Below, piece by piece: positions 8,852 through 18,277 of a stretch of DNA of 64,000 nucleotides. Within the stretch, counting starts at the first letter, position 1. Every line of letters begins with the position of its first letter. A program made the translations under genes and the position numbers. The DNA is taken from contig NZ_CP084296.1 in NCBI RefSeq assembly GCF_020271745.1, positions 2,170,001 to 2,234,000 of the forward strand. Reading direction: 5' to 3'. The notes beneath the pieces were generated by a model. The model did not search any database, was not told the origin of the DNA, and saw only the letters and a program-made list of their open reading frames with translations. Source of the stretch: Providencia alcalifaciens. Its GTDB lineage: Bacteria > Pseudomonadota > Gammaproteobacteria > Enterobacterales > Enterobacteriaceae.

Positions 8852-8874
8852 AGGCGTTTTCTTAGAAAACGCCT
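8852..8874. terminator. Bidirectional terminator gpmB/rob
   Basis: Perfect 10-bp stem AGGCGTTTTC / GAAAACGCCT with a TTA loop. On the minus strand a TTTTTATCC run follows, suited to ending rob; it also lies 12 bases after the gpmB stop. Confidence 0.85.
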
Positions 8875-8895
8875 CAATCACTCGAATAAAATACT

Positions 8896-9807
8896 TTATT
8901 GTGAGTTTTGGGTTTTATCCATTTTGATAGGCACATAATAGCTGAAGGCATCAATGTGCGTTTTAGGGTCGTTATTACTGATATTATCAATTTCAACGTC
9001 TTTGACTTTGTAATGCTCGATATCATAACCAGGGCGACGAGTCAGATTCAGCTTGGGAAGATAAATCCCGTAAACCTGATATAAAAACTCTTGTAACCTT
9101 TCTCTGCTTGCTTCACCACTGAAATTGAATTTCACATATTCCCCCGGGGAAATGGTGATATGGCTGTACTGGGTATTACTAAAGCTTGCATCTTCAGGTT
9201 TGACCGCAGTGGTATAAAACACCGTTTGTTCATCTTCTTTTTCAGCATTGTGGATAGCATGATGTAATCCAAACACTTCAGAAGCTACGCGGGTGGTATG
9301 TTCTAAATAATAACGCCAGAAAGCTTGACGCATTTGCGAGCACGCGGTTGACCACTCTTCTAAGGCATAGGAGCAACTTTGCTCTAAACCAACCAGTGGC
9401 TGCTCTGGCATCTGAACAAACTCATAGTTTAGAGGATGATGGTCTTCTAACATGATCGGTGGACAAATACCGGTTGCGCACCATTCTTCAGTACGGCGAT
9501 AAAATGCAGGCGTCAGATTAAATTGTTTTTTAAAAGCTCGGGTGAAAGTTTGTTGTGAATCAAATCGATACTGTAATGCAATATCAAGAATAGGACGGCT
9601 CGTTAAGCGCAGTGCAACCGCGGCACGAGATAAGCGTCTAGCACGAATATAAGCACCAATTGCTTGGTCGGTCACATCCTTGAACATTCTCTGTAAATGC
9701 CACTTTGAATAACCCGCTCTTGCGGCAACATTATCTAATGACAATGGTTTATCAAGGTTATCATCTATCCAACGAAGAAGGTCGCGAATAATATTTGTTT
9801 GATCCAT
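8896..9807 (-). CDS. rob: MarA/SoxS/Rob family regulator Rob
   Basis: The product is 303 aa; E. coli Rob is 289. Residues 1-110 are the two-helix-turn-helix AraC/XylS DNA-binding domain (ARAGYSKWHLQRMFKDVT and ALQYRFDSQQTFTRAFKKQF). Residues 120-290 are a GyrI-like ligand-binding domain, which distinguishes Rob from MarA and SoxS. It activates stress, solvent and antibiotic-resistance genes (mar/sox/rob regulon) and responds to bile salts and fatty acids. A GGGGAT ribosome site precedes the ATG. It is divergent from creA and convergent with gpmB, as in E. coli. Confidence 0.94.
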   Translation of the reverse strand: MDQTNIIRDLLRWIDDNLDKPLSLDNVAARAGYSKWHLQRMFKDVTDQAIGAYIRARRLSRAAVALRLTSRPILDIALQYRFDSQQTFTRAFKKQFNLTPAFYRRTEEWCATGICPPIMLEDHHPLNYEFVQMPEQPLVGLEQSCSYALEEWSTACSQMRQAFWRYYLEHTTRVASEVFGLHHAIHNAEKEDEQTVFYTTAVKPEDASFSNTQYSHITISPGEYVKFNFSGEASRERLQEFLYQVYGIYLPKLNLTRRPGYDIEHYKVKDVEIDNISNNDPKTHIDAFSYYVPIKMDKTQNSQ

Positions 9808-9990
9808 GGATATCCCCAGGCAATACGACTCACAGAACAGATATGAGTAATCAATGAATGGCTATTCTATAACAAGTTATCTTTTTCGTTTATAGTAAAT
9901 GAGTTGTATCTAAGAATTAGTTAATAAACAGAATTATTGCCGTTTAGGTTATTTAAAATTCAGATGTTAAGCTGAAAAAGGGAATACTGT

Positions 9991-10497
9991 ATGCGTTCTT
10001 CCAAATTTAAAAAAGGTATTGCGAAAGGTAATACACTGAAAAACCTCATTTTGGGATCAATGTTGTCTGCACTATCTTTTATGGCAGTCGCAGAAGAAAT
10101 CGGCTCAGTTGATACTGTATTCAAGGTGTTTGGCCCTGACCATAAGATAGTCGTTGAAGCTTTTGATGACCCGGATGTGGACAATGTGACTTGCTACCTA
10201 AGCCGTTCAAAAACGGGCGGGATTAAAGGTGGGCTTGGATTAGCGGAAGATACCTCGGATGCTGCCATTTCCTGTCAACAAGTAGGTCCTATTGAGCTAA
10301 ATGACCGCGTGAAACGTAACCCGAAAAAAGGGCAGGTGGTTTTCCAAAAGAGAACGTCACTGGTGTTTAAAAAGCTCCAAGTGGTTCGTTTTTATGATCC
10401 AAAACGTAATGCGCTCGTCTATTTGACCTATTCCGATAAGATGATCGACGGCTCGCCTAAAAATGCGCTAAGTGCCGTGCCAATTATGCCGTGGTGA
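9991..10497 (+). CDS. creA: CreA family exported protein
   Basis: The product is 168 aa with a signal-peptide-like N terminus (basic [14 protein letters not shown], hydrophobic [17 protein letters not shown], AxA before EE). The mature part is the CreA domain with [18 protein letters not shown], a pair of cysteines (VTCYLSR and AISCQQV) likely to be disulfide bonded, and a conserved LVYLTYSDK end. Function is unknown; the protein is periplasmic. In E. coli it heads the creABCD operon, but here it stands alone, with a terminator 14 bases after the stop and no creBCD. Confidence 0.93.
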   Translation: MRSSKFKKGIAKGNTLKNLILGSMLSALSFMAVAEEIGSVDTVFKVFGPDHKIVVEAFDDPDVDNVTCYLSRSKTGGIKGGLGLAEDTSDAAISCQQVGPIELNDRVKRNPKKGQVVFQKRTSLVFKKLQVVRFYDPKRNALVYLTYSDKMIDGSPKNALSAVPIMPW

Positions 10498-10511
10498 TAG
10501 TGCTTTGAGAT

Positions 10512-10553
10512 AAAAATCGCCACTGATTATGTTTAAAATGAGTGGCGATTTTT
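10512..10553 (+). terminator. creA terminator
   Basis: Stem AAAAATCGCCACT / AGTGGCGATTTTT (13 bp, perfect) with a 16-base loop, just after creA. The A and T ends allow it to act in both directions for creA and the convergent GIY-YIG gene. Confidence 0.85.
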
Positions 10554-10579
10554 GAATGATTCTCAGAAAATATAATTCA

Positions 10580-11383
10580 CTAGATTTCTGAATCTGGATT
10601 ATTAAAGCCAACCTTGAAAAATGGTTGAGCGTAATTTCTATCGCGTATTATTTTTTTACCCACATAAAGCGATCGGATTTTATCATTGGCTTTTCTACCA
10701 ATAAATTCCCAACGCCCACTTCCTTTATTGATATTTCGAGTAAAGTATTGCTGAGTACCTGCTTCTACCCAAGAGTGAATTTCATAGACTTCTTTAATTA
10801 TGTTGTTATAGGTAGCATAAGCATATTTTATATCTTCGTTTTTACGAGGAGGGTTATGCCATACTCCACGAGTTGCTTCGAATAATTCAAGTTCACTCAT
10901 ATTAAATCTATAAAGTTTATTTAAAATAAACCCTATACCTTGGTGCTTAATATCTGATACATGCATAACTTCAGGTGAATAAAGTGAGGCTGTTTCTTCT
11001 AATGTTAGCCGCCCTTGTTTGAGAATATCAATATCGTTACTAGTGCCTTGACCATTAATCTTATTAGTTAAGCCCTCTAGTCCGTGCAAATCTATACACG
11101 TTGTTTCTACCATCAAAGCAGTGCCTGAATCTAAGCCATGACAAAGAATATCAATACCCAGTAAGTTTTTCTTATGTAATTCATAGATTCGTTTAAGTTT
11201 TTTGTCTTCTTTTCTTGATGATCTATCACTCGCTAATGCATCTTTTATGTGCGTTAAGCATCGAGAACCAGTACCTTTCCCGATATAAAAAGGAATTCGG
11301 GTATTACCTCTAACTTCACATAGGGCATACACATAAGATTTTAGTTGGCTTAATGTGTCTTTATATTGGCTAAAATTGCTCAT
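10580..11383 (-). CDS. GIY-YIG domain protein (COG3680/LEM-3-like), accessory
   Basis: This 267-aa protein carries a GIY-YIG nuclease-like domain in residues 15-115: YVYALCEV and PFYIGKGTGSRCLTHI supply the two signature strands and the arginine, and VETTCIDLHG supplies the acidic metal residue (Glu). It resembles the LEM-3-like/COG3680 GIY-YIG group. Residues 120-267 form an uncharacterised C-terminal domain with two internal copies of a W.G-type motif (GRWEFIGRKANDKIR). There is no signal peptide. The gene is AT-rich and sits where creBCD would be in E. coli, between creA and arcA, consistent with horizontal insertion. The role is unknown; DNA processing or phage defence is possible, not shown. 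Confidence 0.8.
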   Translation of the reverse strand: MSNFSQYKDTLSQLKSYVYALCEVRGNTRIPFYIGKGTGSRCLTHIKDALASDRSSRKEDKKLKRIYELHKKNLLGIDILCHGLDSGTALMVETTCIDLHGLEGLTNKINGQGTSNDIDILKQGRLTLEETASLYSPEVMHVSDIKHQGIGFILNKLYRFNMSELELFEATRGVWHNPPRKNEDIKYAYATYNNIIKEVYEIHSWVEAGTQQYFTRNINKGSGRWEFIGRKANDKIRSLYVGKKIIRDRNYAQPFFKVGFNNPDSEI

Positions 11384-11479
11384 TAAATTCTACCTATTAA
11401 TCATTTATTTATAGATAGATATCGGCTAATAATTTTAATTTTTTAACGTTGAAATAATGTCTTTGATGTTTAATGTTTA

Positions 11480-11504
11480 AAAAAAAACCGGCTTGCGCCG
11501 GCTT
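11480..11504 (-). terminator. arcA terminator
   Basis: Read on the minus strand, the stem CCGGC / GCCGG (TTGC-type loop) directly after arcA is followed by a run of at least eight T, the standard rho-independent form. Confidence 0.8.
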
Positions 11505-11523
11505 TTCATTAATCAGAATAAAA

Positions 11524-12240
11524 TTACTCGTCTAAATCACCGCAGAAACGGTAGCCTTCACCGTGGATGGTAGCAATGATTTCAGGGGTATCTGGCGTGG
11601 ACTCAAAGTGCTTACGAATGCGACGAATAGTTACATCGACTGTTCTGTCATGAGGTTTTAACTCACGGCCAGTCATTTTCTTCAGTAAGTCTGCACGAGT
11701 TTGGATTTTGCCTGGGTTTTCACAGAAGTGAAGCATTGCACGGAATTCACTACGTGGTAATTTGTAGTGTTCACCAGCAGGGCTCACTAAAGAACGGCTA
11801 TTAATGTCTAATTCCCAGCCATTGAACTTATAGCTCTCAACCAGACGGCGTTCTTCTGTACCACCAGCTAAATTCATAGTACGGGACAGTAAGTTACGTG
11901 CACGGATAGTCAATTCGCGTGGGTTGAATGGTTTGGTGATATAGTCATCAGCACCGATTTCAAGACCAAGAATCTTATCAACTTCGTTATCACGGCCAGT
12001 TAAGAACATTAATGCGATACTTTCTTGCTCACGTAATTCACGAGCCAGTAGTAAGCCGTTTTTGCCTGGTAAGTTAATATCCATGATCACTAAGTTGATG
12101 TCATGTTCAGAAAGAACATTGTTCATTTCTTCACCATCGGTGGCTTCGTGAACAACATAGCCTTCCGCTTCAAAGATACTTTTCAGCGTATTACGTGTGA
12201 CAATCTCGTCTTCAACGATCAAAATGTGTGGGGTCTGCAT
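11524..12240 (-). CDS. arcA: Two-component response regulator ArcA (aerobic respiration control)
   Basis: This 238-aa OmpR-family regulator is the same length as E. coli ArcA. The receiver domain (1-120) has the acidic pair E10-D11, phospho-acceptor D54 in VIMDINLPG, and the switch residues T and K ([13 protein letters not shown]). The winged-helix domain (about 135-235) contains the recognition segment [15 protein letters not shown]. ArcA, phosphorylated by ArcB under low oxygen, represses aerobic respiration and TCA genes. A long untranslated leader with an FNR box lies upstream (see 12499). It is preceded downstream by its own T-rich terminator. Confidence 0.97.
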   Translation of the reverse strand: MQTPHILIVEDEIVTRNTLKSIFEAEGYVVHEATDGEEMNNVLSEHDINLVIMDINLPGKNGLLLARELREQESIALMFLTGRDNEVDKILGLEIGADDYITKPFNPRELTIRARNLLSRTMNLAGGTEERRLVESYKFNGWELDINSRSLVSPAGEHYKLPRSEFRAMLHFCENPGKIQTRADLLKKMTGRELKPHDRTVDVTIRRIRKHFESTPDTPEIIATIHGEGYRFCGDLDE

Positions 12241-13290
12241 ATTTGCTACCTAAAGTATTAAAATAAAAATACTGAACCCATAGGCCGTTTCCAGTTAGGT
12301 GGTTGTTGGTATGATTATCTGGAAAAACACGTCCATGAGTATAAATTTGTCTTTACATTTTTCAGTGACTTAACGCTGCCTATCCATTAGGCAAAAGGTC
12401 ATAAAACTCACCAAAACTTAAGCACTTTCCCAATATTGGGCTGTTAACAGCAATATAACAGCTAATACTGCATTTACCACCTAAAAAACTAACTTTTGTT
12501 GATACATATCAAAATCAATTGTAGCACGTTAACAATGATTGTTAGGTAGATAATTATACCAAAATTATTTGTTATAGAGATATCGAATTGACGATAAAAA
12601 TAAGAGAAAAAAGGAGAGATAACGCCAATTTTTCATCGTGATACCGCAAAGAAAGGTAGATGTGAATAGGGATGAAGATATTTGGATTTAACTTAAGCGA
12701 AGTCACGTAAGTGATTTTTTCGTATTCAGAACACCTTAAAATTGTCAGAGAGTAAAATTTCGTTTAACACATCAAAATCGCGTAAAAAAAGGATTTTTGG
12801 TTTTTTATAAAAGAAACTAAGTAATTATACGTATATGCTTTGCGTGAATCTATTTTGTTTTACAAAAAAATAACAAGAATCCTCGGAAATATCTGAATTA
12901 ATGTTTGCATGCTTATAATTAACTAGATGGCTATTCAGTTTCTTATGTGCAATTTTGATTTGAAACTAAGTAGGATTTTTTAAGGTTGATGCAAGTATTG
13001 ATCAAGATTAATCAGAGAAAGAAAGATAGGACATTAATGGCAATTTATTTCAAATTTACTGTTGAGAAACACGGTTAAAATTCCGCCATCAAATTTGATA
13101 TTTGATTATTTTTTATGCAGTTGGTGTGGTTATTTTTTAAATAAAATTAAAATCTATTAATTTGAGAGTTAATGAATTTTACAACTGGAATCTCTAGATT
13201 GACTCTCTTTTTATGAAGGTATTTTTGATGAATGCAGTGGATCTCTGAGCTGAATTTCCGCTTCTATAGGGAGCGTAAATGCAAATAAAT
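12241..13290. other. 1.05-kb AT-rich intergenic region arcA-thr
   Basis: E. coli has yjjY and yjtD here; I find no equivalent of either. No frame longer than about 20 codons with a ribosome site is present. The left half is the arcA leader/promoter region on the minus strand, including the FNR box at 12499. The right half leads to the thr promoter at 13291. A TATAAT hexamer at 12914-12919 is a lone -10 candidate. The region is strikingly AT-rich. Confidence 0.6.
12499..12512. promoter_or_regulatory. FNR box upstream of arcA
   Basis: TTGATACATATCAA is a perfect match to the FNR consensus TTGAT-N4-ATCAA. It lies 259 bases upstream of the arcA start. In E. coli arcA is activated by FNR during anaerobiosis from promoters in a similarly long leader, so anaerobic activation of arcA is the likely role. 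Confidence 0.75.
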
Positions 13291-13325
13291 TTGACATTGT
13301 TGTGTGATTACTTTAACCGTATAGG
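13291..13325 (+). promoter_or_regulatory. thrLABC promoter
   Basis: TTGACA at 13291-13296 and CTTTAACC at 13311-13318, followed by TATAGG, reproduce the E. coli thr promoter (TTGACT, 20-base offset to CTTTAACC, then TATAGG) with identical spacing. By analogy transcription should start near 13328. Confidence 0.8.
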
Positions 13326-13363
13326 GAGAAACCGAAATGTTCCCTACGAGACAAACAAATTTT

Positions 13364-13432
13364 ATGCGTAACATCAGCCTGACTACGATTATTACCACCA
13401 CCACCGTGACCACAGGAAACGGGGCGGGCTGA
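13364..13432 (+). CDS. thrL: thr operon leader peptide ThrL (22 aa)
   Basis: The peptide reads MRNISLTTIITTTTVTTGNGAG. It has 8 threonine and 3 isoleucine codons and ends in TTGNGAG exactly like E. coli ThrL. Ribosome stalling at these codons when threonyl- or isoleucyl-tRNA is short would prevent the downstream attenuator from forming. An in-frame ATG at 13337 would add nine residues and has AGGGAG upstream, but the homologous transcription start (about 13328) would cut that ribosome site off, and 13364 fits the E. coli leader geometry. Confidence 0.88.
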   Translation: MRNISLTTIITTTTVTTGNGAG

Positions 13433-13453
13433 CGCATCCAAAAAATAAAAATG

Positions 13454-13491
13454 AAAAAGCCCGCATCCTAGAAAGATGTGGGCTTTTTTTT
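13454..13491 (+). terminator. thr attenuator
   Basis: Stem AGCCCGCATC / GATGTGGGCT (10 bp with one G-T pair, 7-base loop), followed by eight T, between thrL and thrA. This is the rho-independent attenuator of the thr operon. Confidence 0.9.
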
Positions 13492-13516
13492 GGCGCTAAT
13501 TCAGGAGAGAAATACC

Positions 13517-15976
13517 ATGCGTGTGCTTAAATTTGGCGGTACTTCAGTCGCAAATGACGAACGAGTACTTAATGTTGCTGATATCGCGGAAAGTAAATTG
13601 GCAGATGGACAAGTCGCGTTGGTGCTATCTGCACCCGCGAAAATCACTAACCATTTGGTGGCGATGATTGAAAAAACGGCAGCAGGCCAGAGTGTCATCA
13701 CGCATGTGAGTGATGCAGAAATGATTTTTGCTAATCTATTAAAGGGTTTAAAAGAAAAGCAGCCCGGCTTTGAATATGACAAACTGAAAAAGCTGACTGA
13801 ACACGAATTCGCGCAAATTAAACAAGTACTGCATGGTATTACTCTTCTAGGACAATGTCCTGATAGCATCAACGCCTCTATTATTTGCCGTGGCGAGAAG
13901 CTCTCTATTGCCATCATGGAATCTGTATTAAAAGCTCGCGGTCATAAAGTCACTGTGATTGATCCGGTGAAAAGCTTGCTGGCAAAAGGTCACTATCTTG
14001 AATCCACCGTTGATATCAATGAGTCCACTAAACGCATTGTGGAGCTGAACATTCCTAAAGACCATTTTGTATTGATGGCAGGATTTACGGCTGGAAATGA
14101 GAAGGGCGAACTGGTGGTGCTAGGCCGTAATGGTTCCGACTACTCAGCTGCGGTATTAGCGGCATGCTTACGTGCTGATTGCTGTGAAATTTGGACGGAT
14201 GTTGATGGTGTTTATACGTGTGACCCGCGTTTAGTGCCTGATGCCCGTTTACTCAAAGGGATGTCATACCAAGAAGCGATGGAGCTTTCCTATTTTGGTG
14301 CAAAAGTTTTACATCCTCGTACTATCGCCCCAATTGCACAATTCCAAATTCCTTGCCTGATCAAAAACACCACTAACCCAAGTGCTCCGGGTACGTTGAT
14401 TGGTGATGGCCAAACGGATGCTAGCACGCCGGTGAAAGGGATCACTAACCTGAATAATATGGCGATGATCAACGTCTCAGGTCCGGGTATGAAAGGCATG
14501 GTCGGTATGGCTGCGCGTATTTTCTCTGTTATGTCCCGTAAAGGGATCTCCGTGGTGCTTATCACTCAATCATCGTCGGAGTACAGTATCAGCTTCTGCG
14601 TGCCGCAAAATGAGCTACAACGCGCTCGCGGTGCATTAGAAGAAGAGTTTTATTTAGAGCTGAAAGACGGGGTATTAGACCCGTTAGATGTGATGGAGCA
14701 ACTGGCTATCATCTCCGTTGTTGGTGATGGTATGCGGACGTTAAAAGGCATCTCCGCACGTTTCTTTTCAGCATTAACCCGTGGCAATATCAATATCGTT
14801 GCTATTGCACAGGGCTCGTCTGAGCGTTCAATTTCTGCAGTGATCGCCAATGAGTCAGCCACTTCAGCGGTGCGTTTATGCCACCAAATGCTATTCAATG
14901 CAGAACAAGTGATTGAGGCCTTTATTATCGGTGTAGGCGGCGTAGGTAATGCGCTGATCGAACAGATCCACCGCCAACAACAGTGGTTGAAACAAAAACA
15001 TATTGATCTACGTGTCTGTGGAATAGCTAACTCAAGAGCGATGCTGATCAATATGCAGGGGATTGATTTAGATAATTGGAAAGCAGAATTAGCCGAAGCC
15101 AAAGAGACGTTTAGCCTCAGCCGTCTGATCCGTTTAGAGCGTGAATACCATTTTTTAAACCCAGTGATCATCGACTGTACATCCAACCAAGAGATTGCAG
15201 AGCAATATGCTAGCTTCCTAAAAGATGGCTTTAACGTCGTTACGCCGAACAAAAAAGCCAACACATTGTCGATGGATTATTATCATCAACTCCGTGCTGC
15301 CGCTGAAAGTTCAAAACGTAAATTCCTTTATGATACCAACGTAGGGGCGGGTTTACCGGTTATTGAAAACCTACAAAACTTACTGAACGCTGGGGATGAA
15401 TTAGTTCATTTTAGCGGAATTTTATCCGGTTCCTTGTCATTTATTTTCGGTAAATTGGATGAAGGGATGTCCTTATCTGAAGCGACAATGTTAGCGAAGG
15501 AAAAAGGTTTCACAGAGCCAGACCCACGCGACGATTTATCCGGCATGGATGTGGCGCGTAAATTACTGATTTTAGCCCGTGAAGCGGGTTATGAATTAGA
15601 ACTTAGTGACATCAATATTGAATCTGTACTCCCTGCTGATTTCGACAGTTCAGGCAGTGTTGCTGAGTTTATGGCTCGTTTACCACAACTGGATGCCCAG
15701 TTTGCTGCGCGGATAAAAGCCGCAGAAGCAGAAGAAAAAGTGTTACGCTATGTGGGTCTTATCGAAGAAGGTCGCTGTCAGGTGAAAATGGTTGCCGTTG
15801 ACGGGAATGACCCACTGTTTAAAGTAAAAAATGGCGAAAACGCACTGGCATTCTACACGCGCTATTATCAACCAATTCCTTTAGTTCTCAGAGGTTACGG
15901 TGCTGGTAATGATGTAACTGCAGCGGGTGTATTTGCGGATATGCTGCGTACCCTATCATGGAAATTGGGAGTTTAA
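13517..15976 (+). CDS. thrA: Bifunctional aspartokinase I / homoserine dehydrogenase I
   Basis: This 819-aa fusion has the E. coli ThrA layout. Residues 1-295 are aspartokinase (KFGGTSVAN at 5-13, [10 protein letters not shown] near 205). Residues 310-460 are two ACT regulatory domains for threonine feedback. Residues 465-819 are homoserine dehydrogenase (nucleotide-binding [14 protein letters not shown], catalytic region [12 protein letters not shown] and [12 protein letters not shown]). It catalyses the first and third steps from aspartate toward threonine. The start at 13517 has AGGAG; an upstream in-frame start at 13478 would lie inside the attenuator and is rejected. thrB follows after 3 bases. 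Confidence 0.97.
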   Translation: MRVLKFGGTSVANDERVLNVADIAESKLADGQVALVLSAPAKITNHLVAMIEKTAAGQSVITHVSDAEMIFANLLKGLKEKQPGFEYDKLKKLTEHEFAQIKQVLHGITLLGQCPDSINASIICRGEKLSIAIMESVLKARGHKVTVIDPVKSLLAKGHYLESTVDINESTKRIVELNIPKDHFVLMAGFTAGNEKGELVVLGRNGSDYSAAVLAACLRADCCEIWTDVDGVYTCDPRLVPDARLLKGMSYQEAMELSYFGAKVLHPRTIAPIAQFQIPCLIKNTTNPSAPGTLIGDGQTDASTPVKGITNLNNMAMINVSGPGMKGMVGMAARIFSVMSRKGISVVLITQSSSEYSISFCVPQNELQRARGALEEEFYLELKDGVLDPLDVMEQLAIISVVGDGMRTLKGISARFFSALTRGNINIVAIAQGSSERSISAVIANESATSAVRLCHQMLFNAEQVIEAFIIGVGGVGNALIEQIHRQQQWLKQKHIDLRVCGIANSRAMLINMQGIDLDNWKAELAEAKETFSLSRLIRLEREYHFLNPVIIDCTSNQEIAEQYASFLKDGFNVVTPNKKANTLSMDYYHQLRAAAESSKRKFLYDTNVGAGLPVIENLQNLLNAGDELVHFSGILSGSLSFIFGKLDEGMSLSEATMLAKEKGFTEPDPRDDLSGMDVARKLLILAREAGYELELSDINIESVLPADFDSSGSVAEFMARLPQLDAQFAARIKAAEAEEKVLRYVGLIEEGRCQVKMVAVDGNDPLFKVKNGENALAFYTRYYQPIPLVLRGYGAGNDVTAAGVFADMLRTLSWKLGV

Positions 15977-15979
15977 GAA

Positions 15980-16909
15980 GTGATCAAAGTTTATGCACCC
16001 GCTTCAATTGGTAATGTGAGCGTTGGATTTGATGTGCTAGGCGCAGCAGTCTCTCCGGTTGACGGTTCACTGCTCGGTGATTGTGTCAGCATTGAAGCGG
16101 CAGAGACATTTTCATTAGAAAACCAAGGTCGATTTGTTTCTAAGCTACCGAAAAAAATGGAACACAACATTGTTTACCAATGCTGGGAACTGTTTTGCGA
16201 GCGTCTTGGTAAAAAGCTGAACGTGGCAATGACCCTTGAAAAGAATATGCCAATTGGTTCGGGTTTAGGTTCAAGTGCTTGCTCTGTCGTAGCTGCGCTG
16301 ATGGCACTCAATGAGTTTGCAGATAAGCCATTTGACCAAACGGCACTGCTTGGCATGATGGGTGAGCTAGAAGGGCGTATTTCAGGTAGTATTCACTATG
16401 ATAACGTAGCACCTTGTTATCTCGGTGGATTACAGCTGATCATCGAACAAAATGGCATTATTTCCCAGCCTGTACCTGCGTTTGAAAATTGGTATTGGGT
16501 GATGGCCTATCCGGGTATTAAAGTTTCCACTGCGGAAGCGCGAGCCATTTTACCCGATAGCTATTCTCGCCATGATATTGTTAACCATGGACGCTATTTA
16601 TCGGGCTTTATCCATGCATGCCATACTCATCAGCCAACGCTCGCTGTCACGATGATCAAAGATGTCGTCGCAGAGCCATACCGTACTCAGCTGCTGCCGG
16701 GTTTTGCCAAGGCGCGTGAACATGCGAAGCAAATTGGTGCGCTGGCATGTGGAATTTCGGGGTCAGGACCAACAATTTTTACCATTTGTGACGATAAAAA
16801 AATCGCAGAAGAGATGGTGCAGTACCTACAACAACATTACATTCAAAATGATGAAGGCTTTGTGCATATCTGTCGTTTAGATATGGCGGGTGCAAGGACA
16901 ATAGGGTAA
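15980..16909 (+). CDS. thrB: Homoserine kinase
   Basis: The product is 309 aa, a GHMP-family kinase. The start is GTG at 15980, three bases after the thrA stop, with TAAGAAG as ribosome site, indicating translational coupling. Motifs are [20 protein letters not shown] at the N terminus, the ATP-binding [12 protein letters not shown] near residue 92 and the C-terminal [10 protein letters not shown]. It phosphorylates homoserine. The family usually begins with ATG in E. coli, so the GTG is a small local difference. Confidence 0.96.
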   Translation: MIKVYAPASIGNVSVGFDVLGAAVSPVDGSLLGDCVSIEAAETFSLENQGRFVSKLPKKMEHNIVYQCWELFCERLGKKLNVAMTLEKNMPIGSGLGSSACSVVAALMALNEFADKPFDQTALLGMMGELEGRISGSIHYDNVAPCYLGGLQLIIEQNGIISQPVPAFENWYWVMAYPGIKVSTAEARAILPDSYSRHDIVNHGRYLSGFIHACHTHQPTLAVTMIKDVVAEPYRTQLLPGFAKAREHAKQIGALACGISGSGPTIFTICDDKKIAEEMVQYLQQHYIQNDEGFVHICRLDMAGARTIG

Positions 16910-16912
16910 ACG

Positions 16913-18208
16913 ATGAAACTGTATAATTTAAAAGATAACAACGAACAAGTCAGCTTCGCGCAAGCCGTGAAACAGGGGTTAGGTAAGCAACAAGGGCTAT
17001 TTTTCCCTCAAGACTTACCTGAGTTTAGCCCCAGTGAAATTGATGAATTACTGAAGTTAGATTTTGTCACTCGCAGTAGCCGTATCTTAAGCGCGTTTAT
17101 CGGGGATGAAATTCCAGCTGAGCAGCTCGCTGCAAGAGTTAAAGCGGCTTTTGCGTTCCCTGCGCCCGTTTCTAAAGTTGAAGATGATGTGGCAACGTTA
17201 GAGCTATATCATGGACCAACACTGGCATTTAAAGACTTTGGCGGCCGCTTTATGGCGCAAGCGTTAGGTCAAGTAGCTGGCGGCGCGCCAGTCACTATCT
17301 TAACCGCGACATCTGGTGATACGGGTGCAGCTGTAGCACATGCATTCTATGGTTTAGATAATGTTCAAGTGGTTATCTTATACCCAGAAGGCAAAATCAG
17401 CCCACTGCAAGAAAAGCTATTCTGTACGCTGGGTAAAAATATCCATACTGTGGCTATCAAAGATGATTTTGATGCATGTCAGGCGATGGTCAAACACGCT
17501 TTTGATGATGAAGAGCTGAAAAAAGCGCTGTATTTGAACTCTGCGAACTCCATCAATATTAGCCGTCTATTAGCGCAAATTTGCTATTACTTTGAAGCGG
17601 TTGCTCAGATCCCAGCTGAAAAACGTGATCAACTGGTGATCTCTGTGCCAAGTGGTAACTTTGGGGATTTAACGGCAGGCTTATTGGCGAAATCCGTAGG
17701 GTTACCAGTGAAACGCTTTATCGCTGCCACTAACGTTAATGACACCGTTCCACGCTATTTAGTCGATGGAAAATGGGCGCCGCATCAAACCGTTGCGACA
17801 TTATCTAACGCAATGGATGTCAGCCAGCCAAATAACTGGCCACGCATTGAAGAGCTATTCCGTCGTAAAGGCTGGTCATTAAAAGAGCTAGGTTACGGTG
17901 CGGTAAGTGATGAAGTAACTCAAGAAACCGTGCGTGAGTTAGATAAGAAAGGCTATTTATCCGAGCCTCATGCGGCGGTTGCTTATCGTGTTCTGCGTGA
18001 CCAACTGCAAGATGGCGAATATGGTCTGTTTTTAGGAACTGCCCACCCAGCGAAATTCAAAGAGAGCGTGGAAGCTATCTTAAATAAACAAATTTCGCTG
18101 CCAAAAGAGCTGGCAGAACGTGCTGATTTACCACTACTTTCTCACTTCTTACCATCAGATTTCGCTCAATTACGCGAATTCTTAATGAAGTTAGCACCGA
18201 AGCAGTAA
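16913..18208 (+). CDS. thrC: Threonine synthase
   Basis: The product is 431 aa, near the E. coli length (428). The PLP-binding lysine is K107 in TLAFKDFGG. The phosphate-binding loop SGDTGAAVAHAF follows near residue 140. It converts O-phosphohomoserine to threonine in the cytoplasm. It starts three bases after thrB and is the last gene of the thr operon; a terminator follows 31 bases after its stop. Confidence 0.97.
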   Translation: MKLYNLKDNNEQVSFAQAVKQGLGKQQGLFFPQDLPEFSPSEIDELLKLDFVTRSSRILSAFIGDEIPAEQLAARVKAAFAFPAPVSKVEDDVATLELYHGPTLAFKDFGGRFMAQALGQVAGGAPVTILTATSGDTGAAVAHAFYGLDNVQVVILYPEGKISPLQEKLFCTLGKNIHTVAIKDDFDACQAMVKHAFDDEELKKALYLNSANSINISRLLAQICYYFEAVAQIPAEKRDQLVISVPSGNFGDLTAGLLAKSVGLPVKRFIAATNVNDTVPRYLVDGKWAPHQTVATLSNAMDVSQPNNWPRIEELFRRKGWSLKELGYGAVSDEVTQETVRELDKKGYLSEPHAAVAYRVLRDQLQDGEYGLFLGTAHPAKFKESVEAILNKQISLPKELAERADLPLLSHFLPSDFAQLREFLMKLAPKQ

Positions 18209-18238
18209 TTGAAGTTCGCCGCTAAAGGAAATGTTAAC

Positions 18239-18267
18239 AACGGAAGCTAAATTGGCTTCCGTTTTTT
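18239..18267 (+). terminator. thr operon terminator
   Basis: Stem AACGGAAGC / GCTTCCGTT (9 bp) with a 7-base loop, then a run of six T. It ends the thrLABC transcript and abuts the convergent Gly-rich gene. Confidence 0.88.
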
Positions 18268-18277
18268 GATGAGTGAA

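Noticed and set aside
13337-13432. 31-residue version of ThrL from the upstream ATG
   Set aside because: The transcription start inferred from the conserved promoter removes its ribosome site.
13478-13516. Extended N terminus of ThrA
   Set aside because: It would be translated from the attenuator stem; the 13517 ATG has AGGAG and fits the family.
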